Shown piece by piece: positions 48,433-58,823 of a stretch of 64,000 bases of DNA (positions are counted from its first letter, which is position 1; each line of letters opens with the position of its first letter). The translations under genes and the position numbers were made by a program. The notes beneath the pieces are model-generated. The model ran no database searches, was not told where the DNA came from, and saw only the letters and a list, made by a program, of their open reading frames with translations. Source of the stretch: Ailanthus altissimus (taxonomy: Eukaryota; Streptophyta; Magnoliopsida; Sapindales; Simaroubaceae); contig OX327697.1 in the NCBI GenBank assembly GCA_946807835.1, positions 21,586,001 to 21,650,000 on the forward strand, read 5' to 3'.

Positions 48433-51043
48433 TGTAGTAACCACTTATCCAACACCGAAAATAATAAATATTTATATATATGTATAATATTTATATTTTA
48501 TTTGTATATGGATGATACTTAATTTATGTATTGTTATTAATAATGTTTGTATAGATTAAGGACATACTATTAGTATTGGGTTTATTTACAAGACTTTAGA
48601 TTTATTTTAGGGACTAAATTGTAATGCTTTAAAAATTTTAGGGGTTAATTTATAAATACTAAAAGTTAGCCTCTTAGTATAAAAATACACATTTTAAACC
48701 CTAATTTACTCATTTTTGGGTCGAGCCACCCCTTTAAAGAGAGAAATAGAGGGGAGAGAAAGAGAAGAAGAAGAAATTAGAATTTAGAGTTTTAAGAGAT
48801 ATATCATAACTATTTCTCAATTTATTAGTGTTAATTAAGTTAATTCCTTTAAGTTTTGATTTCTGGATAAATGAAAAATTGGGGATTTGATATGAATTTT
48901 GTAAGATATATTGAGAATTGATGATAATTATGTAGATAGCTTGACAAATCATGATGAATTGTAGAATTTCTACTTGATAGTCTCTTGATCTAGAAATTTT
49001 ATAAATTGTTGTACTTCAATTCTAGTTTTGAATTTTTAGACTATGCAACTAGACATGTATAGAATCATTCGAGACTTTTAATCGATTGAAAATTACAGAA
49101 ATTGAATTTGTAGTGAATTTATCAAAATCACCTTGAAATTCTGAAAATTTTCTGTGTTAACAGTATGATACAGTGACAAATAAGTTTTGATTTGATGAAT
49201 GATCTTAAAAAATTACGAATTTTTTCAATATGATAAATTTATATATCTAATATGATATATTCAAAATTAAGATTTTATATCAACGTAGTTAAATTGTTAT
49301 GATTTTCTAAAGCGTATTAGCTCATTACAGTATTTAATTAACATATTTTTAAAGCTATAGAATAAAATAGTTTTAAAATACTTTTGGCAGGGATTTTGAA
49401 GTGAAATATTTATCATGGATTGAAATATGTGTCAAGAGTAATTTTGTGATGTTTTTATGATTTTTAAGTTAGCATATGATTTTATAAAATTGGGAGACTG
49501 AATACTGTTCTATAAATATTTTGATCCCGCCAGAATAATAGTTTGAATTTGATGGTGTTTATGAAATAGATTGTGTAGGAATTATGCTATAATATTCATA
49601 AATAAGGAGGATATATGAGTTAAGAAAGATATATTCTGATTTTGGAGCAATTAAACATCATTTGATGTATAAGAAAATTTTGTTAAGTGTGAGTGGTCAG
49701 AATGACAAGTTTGGAGAAACCAAGTAATTAGACCAATTCGATGTGATAAGTGCATTATGTGTTATTTTGTAAGCTATTTAAAGTGTTTTGTGTGAATGTT
49801 GAGGCTTATGAAATGATTAATCTCTATTTATAGGTTAAGGAGAATTAAGCCTTGTAGCCGAAAGTGCTAAGAGGTAAGTATACTAGACTTTTACTGAAAT
49901 CACAATAAACATAGTAATAGTCTATGTATGATTTTATAAATGTGCTTAGAAATATATTTATGTTATGCCAAAGTATATTTAATATGAAATGTGAAAGACA
50001 TATGTTTATGAATATGAGCATTGACATTGAGCATGGACATACATGTATTTGTGAAAGTGAGCTTTCAAAATAAAATATGTTTAACAAAGAAAGCTTTTGA
50101 AGTAAAAAATGTCTATAAGATATGTTTTGTGTTTTGAGGATGCTTGAACTCACTATTTACTTAGTAGGCACCTTATGTGATTTATGGATCCTTTATGTGT
50201 GGCCTTTCCTTCAGGATTGATATATGTTATGTATTCCGTATGTAGAGAGGATCATATTGGTACTTAAAGGAAGATTGAGTTATCACATTCGTGTAGTGGC
50301 ATATTGGTGCATGTGAGAGGACTCACCGATGATCAAGGTAAAGGTTTGGCTCTTACCTTCGGGCATGAGCATTATATATGTGTAATTTAAACCTCACTTA
50401 TACTATTTCTCTCATACAGTATGTCACCTACGAGTGACATTTAGATCATTATGTGATATGTGATATGGAAGTCCTACTAAGTAGTAGTTGAGTGATGGTA
50501 TTCCTATTATATATTTTGAAAGAAGGTGTAAGCGCTTACCTGACATGTGATTTGATAAGATTATGATTTTAATTTATCACAGCATATCATACACATGCAT
50601 TATGTACATATATGTATTTGTATTTTGATATATAAAAAACTAGTATGCTTACTTAGTTTCATACTCATTATTGTTTATAGTGATTTCAGGTAAATAAGGT
50701 ACATGTGTGCTTAGCAAATTTGACAAGGCTTCTGTTGTCCCTTGGGTTCCCTAAGTTGCTAGGTTGCTAAGTTTTTTATTTGTGGACACATAGTTTAAGA
50801 TATTTAATTTGTCCCTATAAAATAAATACTTAAGTGTTATTTTATTAGGTGTGATTGTATTTGGTTTATGTTTCACCAAGTATGGTCATGGGTTGATTTT
50901 GTATTAAACTTATTAGCAACTTGATAAGGATTCTTATGTTGAATTCAAGTTTGAAATTTTATGCAATATTAATTATGAGTGCACATTATTGAATGAGTAT
51001 AAGTTATGTCATATTTCAAATTGTTTGGGTCTGGGGCATGATA
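48433..51043 (+). repeat. 5' LTR of Gypsy D
   Basis: 2611 bp, TGTAGTAACC...GGGGCATGATA (the last base pair of the usual ..ACA terminus is changed). It aligns with 54819-56113 and, inverted, with 59775-62622. Long LTRs of this size suit Tekay/Del elements. The bases CCAAG precede it. Confidence 0.88.
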
Positions 51044-51051
51044 GCTTTTAG

Positions 51052-51064
51052 TGGTATCAAAGCT
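51052..51064 (+). other. Primer-binding site of Gypsy D
   Basis: TGGTATCAAAGCT, one change from the initiator-Met pattern, 8 bp after the LTR. Confidence 0.75.
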
Positions 51065-51487
51065 AAGATATAATTCTGTAGACTTTTAGGTGTCAAGTCA
51101 AGGGAACCGAGCAGATGTCAAATCCTTAAGATTATATTTGTAGTTTTGTTGTGTAAATGTTTGACATCTTGCCTAAATTTTTGTATGATTTGTGAAGATG
51201 ACACATTATCCAAGAGCTGTTAAGATTGTTGATATGGTAGATAATGGTACTTTTGTGGATCTTAATGTTACCATCTATGATTTTGTTTTTAGTTGTGACT
51301 AGTATGCTTAGTAAGAATGATGTCGAATATTTTATAATGATAATTTGCATGTCATAGAGAAAATTGAGATAATTTTCTCAATATCAATAGAAGAATAGAG
51401 TATTGAAGACATCAATTGAAATAATTTTTTATTAAAAAGGAAAACAACAACAACAACAACAACAATAGCAGCAACAAAAATACAATA
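51065..51487 (+). pseudogene. Gypsy D gag remnant
   Basis: Short decayed leader/gag sequence ending in a CAA-repeat (51448-51480) that encodes polyglutamine, as in many chromovirus gag linkers. It stops abruptly where the antisense LOG-like gene ends (stop codon at 51492-51494). Confidence 0.55.
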
Positions 51488-51491
51488 GAGG

Positions 51492-52147
51492 CTACGGAGT
51501 GAGATTTAAGTCTATTTTGCGCTTCTTCTGACCGTCATAAGTAGACCAATCTAACTGATACAATGTTGGATTAGATAGAGGAATAAAAGTCTGCAATTGA
51601 TCAATTAGTTGATCAACAGTTAGAGCAGAAATACGAATTCGTCGTGCTAGAAGTGGGATGAATTGTCTTCCCGCTACATAGTCAAGAAAAGATAACAACT
51701 CATTATAAAAAAACCATTAACATTTAACAAACCAATAGGTTTTTGGTAGATTTATAATTGTGTCCATGAGACAATTTGAAAAATTTCCTCCAAGGTCCCA
51801 AAACCTCATAGTAAAGTTATAAAGACATCTACATGCCTAAGCATTTGAGTCATTTGCTTATGCATAGATGAGACTTGTAACTCATTCCCAACTATTTTTC
51901 CTATAATATTTTCAATAGCTAAAGGTTTTGGAATAATACCCAAAACTCGACTACCTTTATTGTGTGTAGCTTTTGCTACAGACCCTATTAACCTACGGTT
52001 ACCTCCTCCATATATTAAATGTATATTTCACTCAGCTAATACTTTACCAATATTTTTTTGCAGCTTTTACAAACTCTTCAGTATTTTCAGGGTTTGATCC
52101 ACAAAAGACACAATTTTTGTAAATCGACGAGTTGAGGTTTCCTCCAT
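51492..52147 (-). pseudogene. LOG-like cytokinin riboside 5'-monophosphate phosphoribohydrolase, intronless and broken
   Basis: From the ATG at 52147 the minus strand gives MEETSTRRFTKI, CVFCGSNPE, LIYGGGN, RVLGIIPKPLAIENI, SSMHKQM, the FGTLEE part of the PGGxGTxxE signature, QKPIGLLNVNGF and a C-terminus ending at 51492. These are the landmarks of LONELY GUY enzymes, which release active cytokinin bases from nucleotides in the cytosol. Length (about 218 codons) is full for LOG. Breaks: frameshifts near 52110 and in an A-run near 52065; a stop after LAE; PGG changed to L-stop-G; another stop before IYQKP. From family knowledge, plant LOG genes have several introns; here there are none. It is antisense to Gypsy D and has its own TATA box. 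The origin could be a retrocopy or a non-plant intronless gene. Confidence 0.85.
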
Positions 52148-52203
52148 TATTACGCTCACCCTAATCTTTGAATATTTTCGAGTTTGTATAAGGATGCAAA
52201 AAT

Positions 52204-52217
52204 AATATATTTATAGA
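52204..52217 (-). promoter_or_regulatory. TATA box of the LOG-like gene
   Basis: TCTATAAATATATT in sense, about 57-70 bp upstream of the ATG. Confidence 0.55.
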
Positions 52218-52627
52218 AAACAAAAATTGATAACAGTTGTGGAGCATATATGTAAGTATGTTTAAGTATATATTTTTCTCAGTTCTTGTGAGGCAAAAAG
52301 AAAATAATGGGTTTTATTTTATCATTTATAAGGGACAATAAGCCATAAAATTTTGAATAAATATTTGTTGATATTTAAGTGTGATAAAGTTGTGTCGAAA
52401 GCGTGATAAGTTAGGTAAGATGATTAAAAAAAGTCAAATAAATGTCCATTTTATGAATTTAGGGACCTTGCCGTCTTGGCACTAATGGCCGGTAATGCAT
52501 TTATGACTTAAAGACTTTTTGGGCTAACATCTGGACTTTTGGACTTGAGGCCAAATTAACTTTAATAATTACAAGGATTTTTGTGGTCCTAACATGGACT
52601 TTTTGGCCGATAGATTAAAAAAAGATA

Positions 52628-52664
52628 TGACATAAAGATAAAGCACACTTGACATAAAGATAAG
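52628..52664. repeat. Duplicated TGACATAAAGATAA element
   Basis: TGACATAAAGATAA at 52628-52641 and again at 52650-52663, about 480 bp upstream of the LOG-like ATG. A third TGACAT core (as ATGTCA) lies at about 52676. It may be an upstream promoter element; that role is inference. Confidence 0.5.
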
Positions 52665-52959
52665 CAAAAGCACTCATGTCATAATTAACTGCTAAATGAT
52701 GAGTAGCTTGAATTATCACTATTGTACCCTTGAGTGAAGTCGTTGAATTGGGCCCAAAAACTTCTCGTGTCTGGTGATGTAGTATCCATTGAGCTGGTTC
52801 TCATCAATATAGATGCTTCTCTTTAGACTTCATTGTCAGTTGGATAAAGTTGAGAATCTTAGAATAATGATAAAGTCAAGTTGGGTTGGTGAGATGTTTC
52901 ATCAATTTGTATGTGGTCACTTGGCATACTAGGCTGTGGAAAGTTGTCCAGGTTTAAAG

Positions 52960-53765
52960 AAAGTTCATTTGGATTTGAAAAGTAGTGGTGGTGTCTAGAG
53001 TAGTCAGTCTCTCTTTAATGTGATAGAGCGGCACGAATCTGGTTTCTGTGAAAAATAAAATTTACATTATTCATTCTTTCAGAAAAGTCTTGTGGCACAT
53101 TCTCCCAAGGTGCTTAGTCATAGGGAGAGATCCATATCGAAGGTAGAATAATTTTATTTTCTTCTGTCAAGACCTTTTCAAGTGCTCTCAACTCCATTTT
53201 TGTGTTCTTCTTGGAATAACTACAAAGAGTATGGGAATGTGAAATAATCTTTAACAGTAGGGTAGTAATGAATCTCATAGTTTGAGAATATCATTCCTTT
53301 TCTTTGGAGTAATAGAACTATGTGCAGATGTTTAGGATTGACTGAACTGTTTACATGCCTATACAACATGTGTTGTAGCTTGCTATTCTACCAAGATTTT
53401 GGATAAAACCATTAGAGGAAAAGGCATATAGGATTTTCTTCATCGTGTTGCTATATCTAGTCCAAAGTATTTTGTAATGGAAGCTCCATTGCAATGATGT
53501 ATAGATCCAACAGATACCAGAGTAGGTAAATGACGAATTTTGACCATTTTTAGAGAGGAGTGATTCGATGGAGATGGAAAAATGGGTAATCTAGATTAAA
53601 AAGAGGACCACCAATTACAAAGTAACCATGCTCTTGAATTGCCTCTATTGCATAATGCTGGATTAATTCTTTAGTTGCTGAGTGAAGTGTTCTGGTTCGG
53701 ATCAGCTCTGGGAGTTCAGGAGGAGTAAAAGGTACTGGGTGAGTGACTGTGAAGTTACTCATCAT
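52960..53765 (-). pseudogene. Unidentified captured gene, intronless and broken
   Basis: From the ATG at 53765 (a second Met follows immediately) an open 71-codon frame contains HPVPFTPPELPELIRTRTL, KELIQHYAIEAIQEHGYFV and GGPLFNLDYPF. After the stop at 53550 the message seems to continue in other frames, with RHLPTLVSVGSIHHCNGAS, QRKGMIFSNYEIHYYPTV and KDYFTFPYS, to about 52960. I do not recognise the family. It lies in the same orientation as the LOG-like gene, about 800 bp upstream of it, within the same foreign segment. It has its own TATA box (53823-53835) and a TGACGT box (53885-53890). Confidence 0.55.
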
Positions 53766-53822
53766 GAATATGGTAAGAGGGTTGGTTTTCTTTATTGCTA
53801 GAAAAGTGATTGTGAGGTTTAA

Positions 53823-53890
53823 GCTATTTATAGAGTTTTGTGAAAGAAAATCAACAATCGTTTTGTCCTTTCCTTTTACGTGGATGACGT
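53823..53890 (-). promoter_or_regulatory. Promoter of the unidentified captured gene
   Basis: Sense CTCTATAAATAGC at 53835-53823, about 60-70 bp before the ATG. ACGTCA (TGACGT on +, 53885-53890), an as-1/bZIP-type core, lies about 50 bp further upstream. Confidence 0.5.
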
Positions 53891-54429
53891 TAAAGGAATA
53901 GTTAAAAAACTATCTTTGTCATCGCAGTAATTGTGCTAGTGAAATCTTTTCTGTTTGAAACTGAGCATATTAGAAAGAAAAAAAAAGGAGACATGTCAAT
54001 CTCAATGAGTAAATGATGTCCAATAAGATGGAATATTTTTTTTAAAGAGTAAAGGTAAGAGATATAATGCTGAGATCCATGGCTTAAGAATCAATTGAAC
54101 TAAATGTCTTTTCATTAAATTTGATTTCAGATCATTTAAGATAATGCCTTCAACATTCTAATTTGAATGACAACTTAGTTGCGTAGAAATGCTAAATTAT
54201 TTTTATTTTGAGAATGATATTAAGGTAATGAATGATATTATGACATATGAGTACATGTTGAAGAGATTAAAATTTTCAGAGAAGTTAAGAATTATATTTA
54301 AGAAGCTAGTATGGGTATTCTACATCTATGTCATTCTATAATGAATAAAAGGTAAAGTGTATAGATGCTCATTAAATATTGAACAAACGAGTGAAAAGAA
54401 TAAAAATATGTTTATAAATTTTATAATTC

Positions 54430-54770
54430 AATTCTATATTTATTGATCCATTTGAAATTCTTGAAGGCACAAATGACATGGTTGATCAACTTTTCTTTTC
54501 GCGTTATTATTATAAGTCCATAATGTCTGCCATGTGTTTATTTTTCAGATATATGTTTTGTACTTCTTTCAAATACTAAGTTATGAGTCACTTAAACTTA
54601 GAGATAATCTAACATATGAATGAGTATTTATCAGATTTTTGGATCATAATTAGCAAATTCTATATACCAAGAAGATTGCTTTGTAAAGGTTTTATGAATA
54701 AACCATACAGTTAAAAATGCAACTTGGGAAAGATAAGAGGAAATGAGATCTAAGTATTCTCATATGTTTG
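54430..54770 (+). pseudogene. Gypsy D pol 3' end with chromodomain-type tail
   Basis: YIDPFEILEG (about 54437) is the conserved block after integrase. The tail VKVL, stop, INHTVKNATWER, stop, EEMRSKYSHMFA ends in TAA at about 54776. Such a tail is known from Tekay/Del chromoviruses. The upstream 53950-54430 shows only faint homology. Confidence 0.75.
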
Positions 54771-54804
54771 CTTAAGTCATGAATTTTGAGAACGAAATTC
54801 TTAT

Positions 54805-54817
54805 AAAGAGGGGAGAA
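54805..54817 (+). other. Polypurine tract of Gypsy D
   Basis: AAAGAGGGGAGAA immediately before the 3' LTR. Confidence 0.8.
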
Positions 54818-54818
54818 T

Positions 54819-56113
54819 TATAGTAACCACTTATCCAACACCTAAAAGAATAAATATTAATATAGATATATGTATAATATTCATATTTTATTTGTATATA
54901 GATGATACTTAATTTATGTATTGTTATTAATATTTTTTGTATAGATTAAGGACATACTATTAGTATTGGGTTTATTTGCAAGACTTTAGGTTTATTTTAG
55001 GGACCAAATTGTAATGCTTTAAAAATTTTGGGGGTTAATTTATAAATACTAAAAGTTAGCCTCTTAATATAAAAATACACATTTTAAACCTTAATTTATT
55101 CATTTTTGGGTCGAGCCACCCCTTTTAAGAGAGAAATAGAGGTGAGAGAAAGAGAAGAAGAAGAAATTAGAATTTAGAGTTTTAAGAGATATATCATAAC
55201 TATTTCTCAATTTATTGGTGTTAATTAAGTTAATTCCTTTAAGTTTTGATTTCTGGATAAATGAAAATTTTGGGATTTGATGTGAATTTTGTAAGATATA
55301 TTGAGAATTGATGATGATTATGTAGATAGTTTGATAAATCATGATGAATTGCAGAATTTCTACTTGATAGTCTCTTGATCCGGAAATTTTATAAATTGTT
55401 ATGCTTTGATTCTAGTTTTAGATTTTGAGACTTTTAATCAATTGAAAATTTCAAAAATTGAATTTGTAGTAAATTTACTAAAATGACCCTGAAATTCTAA
55501 AAATTTCCTGTGTTAACAGTATGATACAGTGACAAACAATTTTTGATCTGCTATATGATCTTTAAAAATTATGAATTTCTTTAATATTATATATTCAAAA
55601 TTAAGAATTTAGATTATTGTGATTAAATTGTTATGATTTTCTAAAGCGTATCAGCTCATTGCAATATTTGAATAACATATTTTTAAAGCTATGGAATAAA
55701 ATAGTTTTAAAATACTTTTGGCATAGATTTTGAAGTGAAATATTTATCATGGATTGAAATATGTGTCAAGAGTAATTATGCTATAATATTCATAAATAAG
55801 GGGGATATATGAGTTAAGAAAGATATATTCTGATTTTGGAGCAATTAAACATCATTTGATGTATAAGAAAATTTTGTTAAGTGTGAGTGGCCAGAATGAC
55901 AAGTTTTGATAAACCAAGTAATTAGACCAATTCGATGTGATAAGTGCATTATGTGTTATTTTGTAAGCTATTTAAAGTGTTTTGTGTGAATGTTGAGGCT
56001 TATGAAAAGATTAATCTCTATTTATAGGTTAAGGAGAATTAAGCCTTGTAGCCGAAAGTTCTAAAAGGTAAGTATACTAGACTTTTACTGAAATCACAAT
56101 AAGCATAGTAATA
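54819..56113 (+). repeat. 3' LTR of Gypsy D, truncated
   Basis: Aligns with the start of the 5' LTR, but the first bases read TATAG instead of TGTAG. It lacks about 120 bp (corresponding to about 49455-49578) and ends after CATAGTAATA. The Copia C RT sequence resumes directly, so about 1.1 kb of LTR is lost. Confidence 0.88.
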
Positions 56114-56942
56114 TTATTTTATTGTCTCAACAACAGTATGCACTCAAGGTTCTTGACAGATTCAGAACGAGGGATGCCAAAGCTATGTCAACTCCTTTAG
56201 CAATGCATTTTAAACTATCGGCCAATTACCATAAATTAAAGAAGAAAAATTGCATATGCTTAAGGTACCGTATGCTAGTGTTATGGGTTCTATCATGTAT
56301 GCTATGATTTGCACAATGCCAGATATAGCACAAGCGGTGAGTGTTGTAAGTAGATACATGGCTAATCTTGGAAATGAGCATTTGATGGCCGTGAAATGGA
56401 TACTTAGGTATTTAAAGGGGACATCACATTATGGTTTGCTGTTCAAAAGGGTTGGCACGAATGATGAAATGGTGCAGGGTTATGTGGACTCAGATTATGC
56501 AGGTGACTTAGATAATAGGAGATCTTTATCTAGATATATCTTCACAGTGTTTAGATGTAGCATATGCTGAAAATTAGTATTGCAGCATGTTGTAGCACTA
56601 TCAACTATTAAAGCCGAGTACATAGCCTTAAAAGAAACAATTAAGGAGGCTATATGGTTGAAAGGTATATGTGCTGAACTTTTGGCTATTGATGAAGTTA
56701 ATACCTTTCTACATTGTGATAGCCAAAATGTCATACATCTAAGCAAATATCAGGTGTTTCATGGAAGATCGAAATATATTGATGTTAGGATGCATTTTAT
56801 TTGGGATACTGTGCAGAGTGGCATTATTAGTCTGTGTAAAATTTCGACGTTGGAGAATCCTGCTGATATGTTAACTAAGCCGCTGCCCTCAGTTAAGTTT
56901 AAGTTGTGTATGACCTTAACTGAAATTACGACTTGTAATTAA
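56114..56942 (+). pseudogene. Copia C RT end and RNase H, broken
   Basis: LLSQQQYALKVLDRF (RT connection), then in another frame VPYASVMGSIMYAMICTMPD and LRYLKGTSHYGL. RNase H has YVDSDYAGDLDNRRS, AEYIALKE, FLHCDSQNVIHL and KYIDVRMHFI, so the catalytic D, E, D, D positions survive. A frameshift near 56255 and a stop at about 56568 break it. It ends in TAA at 56940-56942, 64 bp before the polypurine tract. Confidence 0.88.
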
Positions 56943-57006
56943 GTTGTGATGTGGATAGGATGAATCCTTTGTTGCTCTCTTATAGTTATTGGAGTGATTT
57001 TGTATC

Positions 57007-57015
57007 AAGGAGGGA
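57007..57015 (+). other. Polypurine tract of Copia C
   Basis: AAGGAGGGA just before the 3' LTR TGTGAAATTT. Confidence 0.75.
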
Positions 57016-57018
57016 ATT

Positions 57019-57651
57019 TGTGAAATTTGTTATCCAAAATCATGTTTATAATGATGGTAATGTTTGAAATAAATTTGTAAATATGTCAAAATTATTTTGG
57101 AGCCGAAAGCATATGTAGAATGGGTGAAAACTCAATGGCATAGTTGACAAAATGCAGGAGAAAATAGGAGAAAATTCCTAGGTGTGGAAGTCTTGGCATT
57201 GGCCAATGCCCCGGCGCTGGCCAAGGCATTAACATTGATACTGTTCATAACCTACAAATACGAGTTTTAAACATTTCTTTTAAATGCTTTGATATTTTAG
57301 ACTTCATATAAATACCTCATTGTGTCTAAGTTTGAAAGAGAACATTAGAAACACTCTCAAAACACTATACAACAAATCTTAGAGATCCAAATTAAATTGT
57401 ATCATTCCTTGATCTTCTAAAATCATTTCTCTTGTAATCAAACATCAAATAAGAGAGACTTAAATCTTTGATCCACCATAAAATTAAGCAATTTACTAAA
57501 TTATGTATTTTGTGTCTTGGTATAGTATATTTCTACTTTTCTCTACTGTCAATACTTAACTCTTGAATTAACTTATTACTCTTATTTGAATTATTTTACC
57601 TATTTCATTACTTATATACTTTACGTATTTCACTGCGTGTTAAACTCTACA
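57019..57651 (+). repeat. 3' LTR of Copia C
   Basis: 633 bp, TGTGAAATTT...CTCTACA. Shorter than the 5' LTR mainly because it has fewer palindromic GGCATTGGCC units. Confidence 0.9.
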
Positions 57652-58101
57652 GTAACAAATAATAGATTCAGCCCAACTTAGTTTAAGACCAGTACAAAAC
57701 CAAATCAATCATCATAACTAATTTCAATCACTTGAAGAATCAAATATCACCAAGCTATCAATATCCAACCGATATTGGCGACGGAAGATATAGGAGCCAG
57801 TCAATTTATGTTAAATATTTCTCAAGTGAATGGTTCAATGGCAATCGATACAGGGCTTGTTCAAGCATCGGTAACGCAAATGGTTTTCGATTATAATCCA
57901 CTTCGGAGGTATCAAAAGTGTTACTCCCAAGAGATTTTTTCAGCAAGGAGTCATCGGTTGAAGTTGGGGAAATGAGTCGATGGGCAACAATACTCAGCTG
58001 CTAGATATTTCACCGTCGCTTGAAAATTCATTAGAATTAGGCGGGCCACCTTCGAATTTATCGTCCCCACCTAGTATGCGTGAAGATTTGAGATTAGAAG
58101 C
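57652..58101 (+). other. Orphan segment with coding-like composition
   Basis: Sits between the 3' LTR of Copia C and the 5' LTR of Copia E. The 57775-57975 frame contains IGASQFMLNISQVNGSMAID and YNPLRRYQKCYSQEIF. Another frame continues with NNTQLLDISPSLENSLELGG and PPSNLSSPPSMREDL up to the LTR. The composition is protein-like, but I recognise no family. It may be a relic of the gene or element that E inserted into; if so, its continuation would lie beyond E, outside the window. Confidence 0.35.
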
Positions 58102-58770
58102 TGTTGGTGGGATCCACATCATGTGGGTCCAGGGGCTTCTATATAATTAGTCATGAAGGGAGCTGACTGAAATTTGCTATAAATGCACAGTACACCATTT
58201 TGGGTTTTGTTGATTTTGGCCGAGAAGCAATTTCCAGTAAGCAGAAACAAAAACAGAGAAGAACAAGAGGAAGAAGAAAAGAGAAAACTTAGGGTTTTAA
58301 TTTTCTCTTTGATGATTGGATGTCAATTTGAGCTCCGATTTTGCTCAAATTTTGAAGGTGAGTTCCCAACATCTTGCTCTACAATTCTAGATTTGATTTT
58401 TGATTTAGCCTCTAATTTAGCATTATCTAGCAAATTTACTTTTAAGGAGAATTTGTTAGATTTATTGTTGTTGAGCCAAAATTAATATTCTTGATATTGT
58501 GGTGAGCCTCTAGTGGTGATTCTAGAGAGAACATTGTTGTAATCCCATTATTATTGCATAGTAGAAGTGTTGATATCAGACTACGGTCCCATGGTTTTTC
58601 CCGAATTGGGTTTTTCACGTAAAAATTTGGTATTCATGGTGATTGATTGATGGTTAATGTTTGTGGTAATATTGTTATGCTTACATTGGTGATATATTGC
58701 CCATTTTAATAATACAACGTGGGAGAAAGAATTGTTTCCGTTGTGTAGTATTTTATGATCTTTCCCAACA
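58102..58770 (+). repeat. 5' LTR of Copia E
   Basis: 669 bp, TGTTGGTGGG...TTTCCCAACA. CTATAAATGC at 58178-58187 is a likely TATA box. The frame at 58183-58485 is inside the LTR and not a gene. Confidence 0.88.
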
Positions 58771-58773
58771 AAG

Positions 58774-58785
58774 TGGTATCAGAGC
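58774..58785 (+). other. Primer-binding site of Copia E
   Basis: TGGTATCAGAGC, initiator-Met tRNA type, 3 bp after the LTR. Confidence 0.9.
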
Positions 58786-58823
58786 TAGTTAGGTTGTGCA
58801 GTGCTTAATTTGTGTTGATTAAA

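Larger units (their letters stand above)
48433..56113 (+). mobile_element. Ty3/gypsy chromovirus D carrying captured genes
   Basis: Full 5' LTR 48433-51043, primer-binding site 51052-51064, gag remnant to about 51487, a foreign antisense segment (about 51490-53950), pol 3' end with chromodomain-type tail (54430-54770), polypurine tract 54805-54817, and a 3' LTR cut short at 56113. The pol tail VKVL...NHTVKNATWER and MRSKYSHMFA is characteristic of Tekay/Del-type chromoviruses. An antisense solo LTR of the same family lies at 59775-62622. Protease, RT, RNase H and most of integrase are absent. Confidence 0.85.
45733..57651 (+). mobile_element. Copia element C (TNT1/Tork-like), interrupted by Gypsy D
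   Basis: LTRs at 45733-46424 and 57019-57651 (TG..CA), primer-binding site at 46428, polypurine tract at 57007-57015. gag and integrase lie left of the Gypsy insertion (46484-48430); the end of RT and RNase H lie right of it (56114-56942). The C-terminal part of integrase and most of RT are missing at the junction. No matching target-site duplication was found (ATAAT on the left, GTAAC on the right). Confidence 0.88.

Noticed and set aside
51490..53950. Agrobacterium T-DNA remnant as the source of the LOG/unknown cassette
   Set aside because: The intronless genes with TATA boxes fit, but I saw no border repeats and no familiar T-DNA gene. Kept only as a hypothesis to test.
51490..53950. Endogenous pararetrovirus as the source of the cassette
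   Set aside because: No movement, coat, protease or RT domain was recognised in the segment.
58183..58485. 100-codon frame
   Set aside because: Entirely within the 5' LTR of Copia E.
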